Below, piece by piece: positions 1 through 11,106 of a stretch of DNA of 64,000 nucleotides (position 1 is the first letter of the stretch; each line of letters begins with the position of its first letter). The notes beneath the pieces are model-generated. The model saw only the letters and a list, made by a program, of their open reading frames with translations. It did not search any database and was not told the origin of the DNA. The stretch is from Clavelina lepadiformis (taxonomy: Eukaryota > Chordata > Ascidiacea > Aplousobranchia > Clavelinidae), in the NCBI RefSeq assembly GCF_947623445.1, contig NC_135242.1, forward strand, positions 23,746,001-23,810,000, read 5' to 3'. The position numbers and the translations under genes are program-made.

Positions 1-74
1 TCAAAAAAATGTGTGTTAATCACCACAGTGAGAACATTTCAAAATGAATTAATCAACAATTTCAACATTGCTCC

Positions 75-700
75 CCTTTACTTGTTTGTATTATTTCCGC
101 CCATATGAATTTACTTCAGGAGCCTCATTGCTTCCTCCTGTACGGCGAACTTAACCAAAAAAAGCTTCCAAAAGTTCTTTGTTGATGCTGCGAGTACAAA
201 CATACGAACCAGGACTAGTTGAGAGCAAGTACTGTACAAGTTCTGACATAGCTTTCGATGCCATTACTAGGCCTGCATATGTCTGTTTTGACAGAAATTG
301 TTTTTCTTTTTCTAATTCATTTTTACCTTTTGTACTTCCTTTCCAGTTGTCAAGCTCGTTAATAAAAGTGTCAGACAGCCACATCAAGCGGGGATCATGA
401 ACATCCTTATAGCGAATCAAATCTTTGTTGTAACCATTTATTCATGAGGTTTGCAAGCCATGCACTTCGCTCCATTTTCTCTCCACCCCTTTTCTTCATA
501 AGCTTACTTACAGACTTGGACAAAAGCTGTGCTGCATAACAAACTCTTATTTTCGAATAGCTATGCAAATTAAAATGGGCATTTATAAGTTCACAGCAAC
601 GCAATTCTTTACTGTCAAATAATCTCGGCACACTACAAAAATGTTCCAATCCCAATCTCCCAATCTTTATCCTAAATATATAAACCTCAAAAGAAAACAC
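75..700 (-). pseudogene. P-element/THAP9-like transposase fragment, decayed
   Basis: Two minus-strand reading frames (about 700 to 407, then 420 to 151) carry consecutive pieces of a P-element/THAP9-type transposase. The first contains a stretch reading KIRVCYAAQLLSKSVSKLM, like the family's conserved 'MrV..AaQ..S.sV' segment. The second contains LSKQTYAGLVMASKAM and ends in ELLEAFFG, like the family's 'LS.qT..Gl' and 'LE.fFG' motifs. After FFG there is a stop codon, and the same frame then continues VRRTGGSNEAPEVNSYGRK, the usual downstream sequence. There is therefore at least one frame change near 410-420 and one internal stop near 151. N-terminal THAP domain and catalytic regions are not seen. 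This is a dead fragment of a plain DNA transposon; family assignment is from remembered motifs. Confidence 0.6.
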
Positions 701-776
701 GAAGAAGACAAAGTTAGATCAGAGTCAACCACCTATGAAGTCACTCAAAAAGCATTAACAAAAGCTTGACTCAAAT

Positions 777-1183
777 CAGCGCACGAGTGCGGTCAGAAAT
801 ATGCTCGTGGATGAGCTGAGACACGGCTATAAAACAAAAAAACAACGTTGGATTGTTCGAGTAAGTTACCACATTATTCTTTCATGTAGAAAAGTTTTAA
901 AAAAAGGATTTTCTTAATGCAGGTGCAAGATCACAAAACATCTGCCACATACGGCGATGCCACAATCGTCATGCCCGGATGGCTGAAGGAAGGACTGGAC
1001 AACCTTGTCCAGTTCAACGGCGGTACTTGTGAGATACCTCATCAAGGAAAGGCTCTTACAAGTTCCGCCGCAGCTAAAGTTCTTCAGCGGGTCTGGAAGT
1101 TGGCCGGAGGTCGCGGAAAATTCACAGCGACCTCAAACAGAAAACATTCGGCGACACTAGTAATTGATCTTTTCTGTAATTAG
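777..1183 (+). pseudogene. Tyrosine-recombinase-like domain fragment (two putative exons)
   Basis: A frame through the ATG at 801 ends at a GTAAGT donor at 861. An AG acceptor at 921-922 opens a second exon running to a stop at 1183. Joined, it reads ...MLVDELRHGY...WIVR/VQDHKTSATYGDATIVMPGW... and later WKLAGGRGKFTATSNRKHSA. This resembles the 'V.dHKT...yG.a.iv' and 'W...g..g..T...RKh..T' pattern of metazoan proteins related to tyrosine recombinases (Crypton-like or domesticated). The N-terminus and the C-terminal catalytic residues are not visible. It may be a remnant or part of a gene with undetected exons. Recognition is by motif only. Confidence 0.35.
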
Positions 1184-1435
1184 ACCTAGCAAGATAATTA
1201 AACGTTTGAAGAACTTCAAGCAACCGAAAGTAATTCAATGGTTTCCAAATAAACATTTGTACAGCTCTATTCTGTTCTTTGAAACGGATATTGCTTCGGC
1301 AGCACAAAAAGGGCGAGTTTTAGGGCAAAAATTTACACTTGTAGCTTTTCCTGGCATTGAACCACTGAAACGTTGATGAGTTGCCGAATAAGCAGCCTTA
1401 ATTTTATGTATTTACAGGCCAGGAAAAGCCAAAAC

Positions 1436-1500
1436 GAGGGAATACCACCGCACTCTGGCCCGTTTTATTGGGCGGAAAGTAGACAATGGGGTGGTGTGAC
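1436..1500 (-). mobile_element. Fragment of the foldback MITE also found in the array spacers
   Basis: The reverse complement (CACCCCATT, GTCTACTTTCCGCCCA, then a GCCAGAGTGCGG-like stretch) matches the left arm of the 377-bp foldback element at 30016-30392 with a few substitutions. Only about 65 bp are recognisable here, so it is an end fragment of the same non-autonomous family outside the array. Confidence 0.6.
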
Positions 1501-1864
1501 AAACTTGGTAACCGGGCTCGAGCTATGAGAAATTATCACACAAGTCATGCAAAGGCTTTCCTTAGTCCGAGGATAAAGATTACCATACCAATTTTCACAA
1601 GTTTTTTCCTTTTGTAACCTGGTAATGGTTTATAAACTTGCATAGCTCATAACTTAACAACAAGTTATGGCTACGTACGCATGCTTGTTGTGGTACAGTA
1701 GATATGCAGGAATTTCTGTGAGATTTTCAGTATTTTTTTCAAGTGTGAGGTGCAATGACATTTCTTCAAGCGTGTCAAAATAACAAAATACGTCTTGAGG
1801 TAGCGATCCAACAGACTATCACTCAAGGTTTTGACATCCGGGTTAAATCAGTCTTTGTAGAATC

Positions 1865-2080
1865 GTGTTTGTGACCATTGTGCTTATGATGAATACAAAA
1901 GTTATGCAAAACACGATAGAACCTGCCAACAAAGCCGAGTTAGCTGTCCACACATGGAAGTTGGTCATAATTCCTGATATGATCGACATAATTGTTTCGT
2001 TTCTTAAGAATACATTTGTAATAATGAATCGAAATCCATACAGAAATGGCTTCCGACCTTATCTTGATCACTGAACTGTA
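1865..2080 (+). pseudogene. Decayed piggyBac-like transposase N-terminal piece
   Basis: The frame contains EPANKAELAVHTWKLVIIPD followed by MIDIIVSF. This resembles the piggyBac/PGBD segment just upstream of the catalytic core (family pattern 'TP.EaW.lFiT.dmid.Iv..TN'). The TN dipeptide expected after IIVSF is lost and the frame then runs into repeat sequence. A related form occurs at about 4330-4400 and 5950-6033, where the DNA can encode PDVIDVIVTFTNK in one frame. This is a plain DNA-transposon relic; the family call is moderate to weak. Confidence 0.4.
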
Positions 2081-2698
2081 AATGGAGTTCCACTTTTACC
2101 AGAACGAATAAAAACATTTCTTGTTAGATTCGTTTTCTTTTTGTAAGATGCAACTCTTAGCACCGCAGCATCTTCCCACATAGAAATTGTATGTATTAAG
2201 CCAAATAAGCCAGTAAAATATGGAATGAGACATTGACGCAACGGAGGCGAAACTGCTCGGCGCAACTGACGCTATGCTAGGCTGCCTACAAGGTACTGCT
2301 CTGTTCCGGCAAAGAAGAGCCAGTAACTTGAAACACCCGCAGGATGCGCTTGTGCTTGACAAGCAGGCGAAACTTGTAAGCGGGCAAAAGTCAAATATTC
2401 CAGTAAACCGATTCTGTCAAGAATACGTCTTGGCAGAAATACAAATAAGTTTCGACATCGTCTTAATGGTCGATGAGAACACCAAACGTGGACATTGGCA
2501 AAAAGCAATCGTTGAGCTCTTTAATAAACCACTGTTACTCTTGCAAAAGTTAAATGCATTGTTTCCAGAACTGGCAGAGATAATTGAATCTTTCAAGATC
2601 AAAATATTGTAACGCCATTGTTTAGGCAGAAATCATTTGAACACCCCTGCACTGTACCATCTATGAAAGTGAGATATGATTGTCCGATAGTGAGCTTT
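2004..2698 (+). repeat. Direct repeat copy 1 of a decayed piggyBac-like block (pair with 4644-5369)
   Basis: About 700 bp are nearly identical to 4644-5369, with small insertions and deletions. The block starts TTAAGAATACATTTGTAATA and ends near GTCCGATAGTGAGCTTT. Within it, the plus strand at about 2193-2230 can encode KPNKPVKYGMRH, which resembles the 'nKPaKYG' motif of piggyBac transposases. The open frame 2274-2612 (112 aa) inside it is not recognised as a protein and differs from its twin by indels, so it is not called as a gene. Confidence 0.7.
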
Positions 2699-3733
2699 CA
2701 CTCAACGGTATGGTCGGCGTCACAGAGATCACCGAAAAAATTCAACAAAATAAAAAAAATTTTGTCTTGTACATTCTGATTGACAACCAATACTTAACTA
2801 ATTCGTTCCTTAGTGAATAGCCCACAGGAATAGCAATACACAAACCTACACCTCTTTCAGACGGTGTGGTGGGGAAGGTGTTCGTTCTGAGATTGATTGC
2901 TGTAGCTAAACAATTTTTTACAAAAAATCAGCCAATATTCCAAAACATCATAAAAACGTCCACAAGAAAACTGCTTTCACGAAAGAAAACATGTCTCAGC
3001 ATCATCAAAACTACCAAAAAGTATCCTGGACATGGAGATAATCACAACAAATGAGCTTGAGGAAGAACAATTCTTTAAGAATTACCCACAGTACAACTTG
3101 AGCACTGCTTGTTTTAACTTTGCTGAGGTGATGAACCAACACATTGATCAGTGGATTTGGAATCCGTATAAGATTCAGTGATTTGTGAAAGAAATAAATG
3201 ATCAAACATCACATCTTTTACCTGTCCAGTTATTGTCCTTGGGTTTGTGACGTAAGGGTTTTCTAATGACTTGGGATATGAAGAGACAAACATTGCACAC
3301 CATGACGTGCCGCTGCACTGCCAGGTTATTAATTACATAACGGTTCTTCTTTGCAGGACAAGGCAAAGCATGCTCTAAAAATGGAGGATAAAAAATGCTG
3401 ACTAAGGACCTGCAGCGGGTCGAGATCGATGTGGACAACGACTCGCTAAGTTTTTTTGAAGCAAACAGTGGTAAGTGACGCGCATGAAACTCGACAAGAA
3501 CCGTAGCGGTGAAATCCCGAACGAAGTTTGCATTGGAGTGTCAAAGCAGACCTATTGCTGAACACAAAGCCTGCATATCAAAACACGGAATGATATAAAT
3601 GCAATTTACCGCTGCTGAGGACCTGCTAGGCTGCCTACAAGGTACGGTTGTAAAATTTGTCTGTCGCAGAAAAGAGCAGCAACTTGGGACAACCGCAGGG
3701 TGCAACTCGTGTTTTCTTGATTAGCAATGAAAA

Positions 3734-4402
3734 CTACATGTAAGCGGGCAATGGCCAAATACTTATGAACCACTTCCGTCAAGAAATTGTGAACAAGTTG
3801 AAGTTTCACAACGTGTTCAAAAAACGATCTTGGTGGTGGCATGTGTATCTTTTTCAGGCGTTTTCCAGCACATTGTACATAACGATACTGCCCAGCTTCT
3901 GTTGGACGAGCAATTTCTCAAGTTCAACTTTCTAGGTAGAGACTGGGAAGAAATGAAAGACGAAGTAGATCTAGTGATTCCGGTGAAAGCACTGAGGATG
4001 GAGAAAAATCGTTAAGGCTCCTTCGAGGCAGATTAATTAATGGCTTAATTTTTCCAAGTTTCTCGGAAAAGATGCTCCAGGGCGATCAAACATCGAGGAT
4101 GAAAAAGAATCGCTAAGGCCCCGTCTAAGGAGATTGATGACGCTTTTGACCCAGAAAATTATGACTTAGTTTGGCAGTTGAAGATAACAAGACCATAAAC
4201 CTTCCTGACAACTTTATTACGTGGAACACAGCAACACCCGTAGCTGCTGAACGCCAACTGCGAACTGACGTGATAAATGAGCAACCAAGTTCCGTATGGT
4301 GTTAAAGATTCTGCTAGCAATGCCCAGACAGCTGTGGGTGCATGGCACTTTCATAACGCCTGATGTGATCGACGTCATCGTTACGTTCACCAACAAAACA
4401 AT
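3734..4402 (+). repeat. Direct repeat copy 1 of a second decayed block (pair with 5369-6033)
   Basis: About 670 bp from ACATGTAAGCGGGCAATGGC to CACCAACAAAACAA recur at 5369-6033 with scattered substitutions and small indels. The sequence just left of it (3627-3733) is a diverged copy of 2275-2400 and 4934-5060, sharing TGCTAGGCTGCCTACAAGGT. The whole 2-6 kb stretch is therefore a mosaic of duplicated transposon debris. The 3' end (about 4330-4400) resembles the N-terminal part of a piggyBac-like transposase. Confidence 0.65.
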
Positions 4403-4643
4403 GTGATGATACACAATGTGCAAGGGTACAATTGTACCCATACCGCCTGTTAAGGGTGTAAAAACAACTCGACCCTAAATCTCGGTAACGTGCAAAGATT
4501 TTTTGCCGACATTTAGTCTGCATAATCTAACACAGAAATGTAGAGATGTCAGGAAGTTTCAGGTCTCTCGGGTTTCTAGAAAAAAGACTGTCGTATTTTA
4601 AAATTGGAATGGGTACAATTGTACCCATGCAGCCGGACGAAGG

Positions 4644-5369
4644 TTAAGAATACATTTGTAATAATGAATCGAAATCCATACAGAAATGGCTTCCGACCTT
4701 ATGAGATGGTTTGTTTAGCAGCTTGATCACTGAACTGTAAATGGAGTTCCACTTTTACCAGAACGAATGAAAACATTTCTTGTTAGATTCGTTTTCTTTT
4801 TGTAAGATGCAACTCTTAGCACCGCAGCATCTTCCCACATAGAAATTGTATGTATTAAGCCAAATAAGCCAGTAAAATATGGAATGAGACATTGACGCAA
4901 CGGAGGCGAAACTGCTCGGCGCAACTGACGCTATGCTAGGCTGCCTACAAGGTACTGCTCTGTTTCGGCAAAGAAGAGCCAGTTACTTGAAACACCCGCA
5001 GGATACGCTTGTGCTTGACGAGCAGGCGAAACTTGTAAGCGGGCAAAAGTCAAATATTCCAGTAAACCGATTCTGTCAAGAATACAAGTTTGAAAGTGTT
5101 AACGCTACACTGTCAAAGACTTGCCAAAAGGTCGACATTGTCTTAATGGTCGATGAGAACACCAAACGTGGACATTGGCTCGTTGAGCTCTTAAGTAAAC
5201 CACTGTTACTCTTGCAAAAGTTAAATGCATTGTTTCCAGAACTGGCAGAGATAATTGAATCTTTCAAGATCAAAATATTGCAACGCCATTGTTTAGGCAG
5301 AAATCATTTGAACACCCCTGCACTGTACCATCTATGAAAGTGAGCTATGATTGTCCGATAGTGAGCTTT
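4644..5369 (+). repeat. Direct repeat copy 2 (pair with 2004-2698)
   Basis: Near-identical to 2004-2698. It differs by a short extra stretch near 4705, single-base changes, and a different piece near 5090-5130. It is followed immediately by copy 2 of the second block at 5369, whereas copy 1 is separated from its partner by about 1 kb. The order suggests a later duplication or deletion that brought the blocks together. Confidence 0.7.
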
Positions 5370-6033
5370 ACATGTAAGCGGGCAATGGCCAAATACTTAT
5401 GAACCACTTCCGTCAAGAAATTGTGAACAAGTTGAAGTTTCACAACGTGTTAAAAAAAATGATCTTGGTGGTGGCCATTAAATCATCATATGTCTATCTT
5501 TTTCAAGTGTTTTCCAGGACATTGTTCATAAGGATACTACTGCGCAGCTGGACGAGCAATTTCTCAAGTTCAACTTTCTAGGTAGAGACTGGGAACATAT
5601 GAAAGACGAAGTAGATCTAGTGATTCCGGTGAAAGCACTCTGAGGATGGAGAAAAATCGTTAAGGCTCCTTCGAGGCAGATAAATTAATGGCTTAATTTT
5701 TCCAAGTTTCTCGGAAAAGATGCTCCAGGTCGATGAAACATCGAGGATGAAAAAGAATCGCTAAGGCCCCGTCTAAGGAGATTGATGACGCTTTTGACCC
5801 AGAAATGGCAGTTGAAGATAATAAGACCATAAACCTTCCTGACAACTTTATTACGTGGAACACAGCAACACCCGTAGCTGCTGAACGCCAACTCCGAACT
5901 GTCGTGATAAATGAGCAACCAAGTTCCGTATGGTGTTAAAGATTCTGCTAGCAATGCCCAGACAGCTGTGGGTGCATGGCACTTTAATAACGCCTGATGT
6001 GATCGACGTCATCGTTACGTTCACCAACAAAAC
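5369..6033 (+). repeat. Direct repeat copy 2 (pair with 3734-4402)
   Basis: Near-identical to 3734-4402. It ends in CACCAACAAAACAAA and then runs into unrelated sequence at 6034. No intact reading frame is present. Confidence 0.65.
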
Positions 6034-6358
6034 AAATCGAAATGTAAACCTAAGGTCAGAGATTCTTCGCTTTTGAGCTACAAAAATTGTGAGTTGAGAC
6101 GAAATCCTGGCGTTGATTGGTCTCATACACACGAGAGGTATTTCGAATTTTGGTCACACGCATAATTTTGAATTATTTCATGAAACCATGGGCCATGCTG
6201 TTTTTGGTTGCTGTAGGCCTATGTCTAAAAATCGCTTGAACTTTTTGCTATCGTGTACTTCGTTTTCGACAAGTGACAAATCTACCAAGCATTTTGCTTG
6301 GGATAACGATGGCTTTGCCGATTGAGTTTTAATGTTAATTGTGCGAAGCAATTAATTC

Positions 6359-6583
6359 CAGACGATTGACGAAACGTTGTATCCCACAAGATTACGTTCT
6401 GTTTTTGAACAATTAAACCGAAACAAGCCAGCAAAATATGGAATTTTATTCAAGTCTTTAATGCATGCAGATATCCATACACTGTTGTTTCCATTCCATA
6501 CGCAGGAATGCCGGGTAAAGAGCCAAATGAACATTACTATGACAGTGTTCAAAGGACCAAGAGGTCACACCAAACGACTTTAA
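6359..6583 (+). pseudogene. piggyBac-like transposase fragment (DDE core start)
   Basis: The plus-strand frame reads QTIDETLYPTR, then LNRNKPAKYGILFKSLMHA. This closely follows the conserved piggyBac/PGBD core 'iDEtl.p.R...f.qyn.nKPaKYGilfKsl.dA', in which the Asp of DE is a catalytic residue. About 75 codons remain before a stop at 6581-6583. No terminal repeats could be tied to it. It is a dead fragment; the motif match is good, but the element's borders are unknown. Confidence 0.6.
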
Positions 6584-7529
6584 TTCTTTTGTGACACTTG
6601 TCAGAGGAAACCTGGACTTCATCCGGGATGTTTCAAAAAAATATCACACCCTGGTGAACTGTAAAGACTGACTTCAGCCTGGGCGTATGAAACTTTTGCT
6701 TGTGTACAAATACAAACTGCATTTGTGTTTGAATATACATCAGAAGTGCTTGAAAGTTGTGATACCTTTTGTCTAGAAAACCCATGATGCAAATAATTAT
6801 GGAAAAGTAGCCGTTATAAACATGCTAAAAAATAAATAAAATTGGACCTGTGATGACTGAAACGGTAAAAAAAAGTGGACCGCAAACAGAGTTAAAAAGT
6901 AAATGTCGTTATCAATAACAGTCGTTCAAAACTTCGTTACCAACACAAAATCCGGAAACGTTCAACACCCTCACGAGCAAACACAAGCATCGGGGACAAA
7001 CAATTTCCAATGGCATTGATCTTTTCGAAAATGAACGTTGACCTGAACCAGTTCAACCACGAAATTAGACATGGCCATGAAAGTTCTCATTCACTTGAAC
7101 GACCAGATAACAACAAACCAGGCCATTTTCCGGTTGAACCGCCTGTACAAAAATTTGCGTACCGTACATCACAGCATATTCTTCGTAGTTTCTTCTAGAA
7201 TTCCTCTAAGCCTACATATTCGCAGACTGTACAGACGTTCAAACCCCAATAATTCTGCAAACCATTGTTCAAGAAACAAACACGTACAACCGTACGCTAT
7301 GGCGACTTGTAACGAATGACTTCATGGCGAGTGACTTCGAGGGCGACTGGGCGAGGCAACGAGGTTTTGTATGGTCCAATCAGAACACCAGCGTTTCTCT
7401 GTTTATCATGCGTTACATGCGTGGCCCACGCGTGATAAATCACGCGTGAAGGCGTGTTGGACAAAGAAAACGTTTGTCTGGGGCAAATGCCAGTCTAACA
7501 AAAATTAGCGTTTCTCTGTTTAACTAATA
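6584..7529. other. No gene recognised; short palindrome near 7430
   Basis: Only short frames without recognisable protein motifs occur here. Near 7429-7450 there is an inverted repeat CACGCGTGAT/ATCACGCGTG separated by two bases. The word GCGTTTCTCTGTTTA occurs twice (about 7392 and 7508). Confidence 0.4.
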
Positions 7530-8317
7530 CAGTAAAATTCGCCTATAGTGACACCTGAAGGGACCGCGGAAAAAGTGTCACTATAAGCGAAGTGTCACTA
7601 CAGTATAGACGAAGTCAAGGTAAAATGGCCGCAGATGACTACGGTAGAACTCGCATATAACGGACCAGTCGGGACCAGCGAAATTCGTCCGTTATATACG
7701 ATATCGGTTATATACGAGGTATATTACATTGTTTTCCTCAAAGGGACTGTGGAATTAGTCCGTTGTATACGGTTATCCGTTATATACGTGTCCATCATAT
7801 GCAAGTTCTACTGTACATAGCGATTGTTGAATCAGCTACTTCAGTATGGTACAATACAAAACTATACAATAGGCTACTGTCAGAATATACTGTGTAGTGT
7901 ACAAACCCAAACCAGTAAACAATCAAAACAAGCCATTTATTACAATCAACACATCAAATAAAGTTACCTTTTAAAAAAATACGAAATTGTTGTTTGCTTA
8001 GATTTTGATAGACATTTCTCATTTTATTACATCACAATTATGAAGCCTGCTCATAAACCTTTTCTATCATCTTGCTTGCGCATGGATGAAGTATATATTA
8101 TTGCATCACAAACTAACGAGTGTCCTTATACGGAATTTTTTGAGCCCAAGGGACAGAAATGTGGTGTCACTGTAAGCAAAGTGTTCTTATACACGAAGTC
8201 ACTATAAGCGAAGTCATTTCTATGCAAAACATATGGTTTGCAAACGGAACTTTGCAACAGGTGTCACTATAGGCGAAGTGTCACTATAGCCAAAGTCACT
8301 ATATGCGAATTCTACTG
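7530..8317. mobile_element. TA-flanked MITE (Tc1/mariner-like ends) with a second MITE nested inside
   Basis: The left end is TA then CAGTAAAATTCGCCTATAGT. The right end, read on the other strand, is TA then CAGTAGAATTCGCATATAGT, an imperfect inverted repeat of about 25 bp with TA target duplication. The motif GTCACTATAGGCGAAGTGT recurs internally at 7590, 8190 and 8260, so the ends are themselves repetitive. No transposase frame is present, so it is non-autonomous. Confidence 0.65.
7642..7813. mobile_element. Nested TA-flanked MITE of about 172 bp
   Basis: Its ends are CGGTAGAACTCGCATATAAC and, on the other strand, CAGTAGAACTTGCATATGAT, flanked by TA on both sides. The ends resemble the outer element's ends but the interior differs (GTTATATACG motifs), so a related family member appears to have inserted into the 7530-8317 element. 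Confidence 0.55.
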
Positions 8318-11106
8318 TAGCAGATTTGCACTATTGCATAGGCTGCCATTGGTAATGTGTCTTGTTACACTTTCAATTTGAATGATGCGGGACTATACAT
8401 ACGTTCACAAACTATCATTGTTCTCTTTTACTGACCTACTGACAATACCTAAAAAAGCATTAATAAAGCATCAATTTTACCTGCACAAAGCAAGTCAAGT
8501 GAACAAGTGTTGCCTTGACCAATCGCCTTATTTAATGAAAACTTAACATGTAGGCCTAATGTGACTTACTGATTATAATGCTAGGAGTCTCCTTAGCATG
8601 GGGATTAGGTAAGCTTCCGCGAATTATCAAACAAAGAACTACAGGGTGAATGATTCGCAGCGAACAGTGATTTTCACTACGACGTCTAATACTGCCATGA
8701 GAAGCATAATGAAATTTCTGCTTCGCCAAGTAGTTACAATAAGGTGGCTGTTTTAACACATTAATGATGTACACTACGATAATTAATTACTATTCACCTG
8801 ATGAGCTTAATTTTGCTTTTTTGCTTGGTAAGCAGAAACGCTGCTCTTTTGTTCATTGTGGGGTGACTGAAGAATTTTAAAAGATTGCAGGAATGGAGTT
8901 GAATGAACCTTAGTATTACCACCAGTTCTTACGCTATCAAGATCTTGCTGCCAATAAACTAAAGCGTCCGCATATTGATGCAGAAATGCATGTCGAAAAA
9001 TATGGCACAAGTCTGTATATATGGACGTGTTAATTTTTGATAAATTGTTGTTATGGCGTTTAGTTAATGTGTGTTAGAGGTTTTTGAATGCTTTTTTGAA
9101 AAATGGAAGGATAGTGAATTTGCCTGAAATACCGCATTAATTTCTTTTATCCTATATCACAAACACTCAACTAGGTGACCGGGTTCGTTTACTAGTGAAT
9201 ACAGTTTGCATTGCTTAACATAGCCCAACAGCTCAATCTGGTAGACCATTAAATTTAAAACAAGCAACTTTCAAAAACAAAGCTTTAAAATAAATCACCG
9301 ACAATGTTAGAGAACATGACCTCTATAAACTATATCTTACAACAAAGTAGTTGTCTCCTTGTTTGTGTTAAATTTTGGAACTATTTGGGTTTGGCGGACA
9401 TGCTAACCTACGATCAATTACATTATTGCTATCTTGCATGTTTTTTAAGCCTTTGGGTTTTGAGTATGTGTTTTATTGTGCTATAACTACAACGGGTAGC
9501 ACCGTAATTTTAGCTCCTCCTCATGGAGGCATAGTTACTGGCGAAAAATAAATAACATAACACAATGCAGTTATGATATGGCATTCTGGGTAAAACAACC
9601 AAAGTTGCTAGACTTTAGACTAGCCTAGATTTATTAAATAATAAATAACAGTAACCACTTCAATTTGTAGGAATCTACAATGTACCTTTACCGTGGTGCC
9701 TCACGTTGGTAGGCTACAAAAATCCCCGAATGTAAACCACCTATTTTATCTTTTTAAAACTGGGGTTTAGGAACAGAGTTCCACGAATCTCTTGAGGAGC
9801 CGACCTACAATTTCAAAAATTTATTCGCCTATGCAAAGCTTTGCAAGTTTCATGTCAGCTTGAAAGCGGTGCGCTTGGCTTTGAATAATGTGGTCCCAGT
9901 TCGACATCCAAGTGGTGCTAACGTTGTAGTGCCTTTGGTAAAAGGATTACAAACGCTCGCACCTGTATGTATTTTTCTTAGTGAATAGTTCCGATTCGGG
10001 GTATGGAGCAAAAAAATCATATGCTAGTTTAAGTAAAACTGTGTGTGCTATCGGAACTTGTACATAGACGAGGCTATAGCTCAATTATCGGGGCTCTAGC
10101 AGTGAAAAATCAACAACGAAGTACCACAGCCATCGGGTAATACCGCTATTCAACAACCCAGTATGCTTTCTGTGTTGTATTCTTAGAGATATAGGCCTAA
10201 CACTTCAAACAAGGATTCTTAGTTGGTTCATACAATTCGGAATCCGAAAGTATTAGCAACAGTAAGGTTGCAAGGGCCTCTGACTATCCCAAATTTCAAA
10301 GCTATTTTTCACAGTTTCTTGTTAACCTGGCTTAAATTTTGTAACTTGAACCTAACCTAAATCTACTTTGTAAAACCAAATTTTTTCAAACCTAGGCTAT
10401 TCTCCTAACCGTCTATCTTTAACCACAGGCTCTGTGACGTATAGGCCTACATACTGTGAAATAATCACTTTTTCACTTTGTTGTATTAATTAAGCTAAAA
10501 AGTGGACAACTAATAAGTCCACCTTGGTTGCCAGATTTTGATTTTAATAGACTACAGTTTTATTAAGGGATGCAACTAGATCAGAGTCTGCAAAACAACT
10601 CCTGACCAACATGGTAAAATGCCTCCAGGCTGCCAGTTGTTTATTTAACGAAGAAACATTGTTTGAAAATGTTTTTCTCTTTTGACAGCATCAATCATAG
10701 CCCACAATTCTTTATCGTATAATGCTTGTGGTAATAAGTTCGATTTAATATACAGCCAGTAATCACCTGGTACAATAAAGTAATCTAACTTGTAACTTTA
10801 ACATACGCACATAATAATTGAAAGTGGGTTGATAATGTGGATTTTCGATCTATTAACGGGAGATGGGACAAGGTATTTTGAATAGCAACATTTCATTTCT
10901 GCTCTCAGGCAAAGTGGAATTCATAAAAGATTCTACCTATTTAACCTAATTATTGATTAAGCCTATTAATAAAAGACAATTTTCAGAACCAACCGTTTTT
11001 CCACTAGGCGTCAGAATTTCGTGTAATGGCGTAACACAACTGCTTGAGCTCGTGGGAAAAATTGTTTTAATTATATATTAAATGTTGGACAAAATTAACA
11101 TATAAC
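8318..11106. other. Intergenic DNA, no gene recognised
   Basis: Several 60-70 codon frames exist on both strands (for example 8556-8774 and 8807-9010 on the minus strand) but none shows a known motif or plausible exon borders. No tRNA or rRNA gene was seen. The promoter of the WD40 gene must lie at the right end; no TATA box is obvious there. Confidence 0.4.

Noticed and set aside
2274-2612. 112-codon plus frame with DIVLMVDENTKRGHW, considered as a retroelement integrase tail
   Set aside because: The resemblance is limited to a few residues, the surroundings carry piggyBac-like traces, and no terminal long repeats were seen.
9181-9260. Possible tRNA-like boxes (GGGTTCG and AGCTCAATCTGGTAG)
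   Set aside because: The order and spacing are wrong and no cloverleaf can be drawn.
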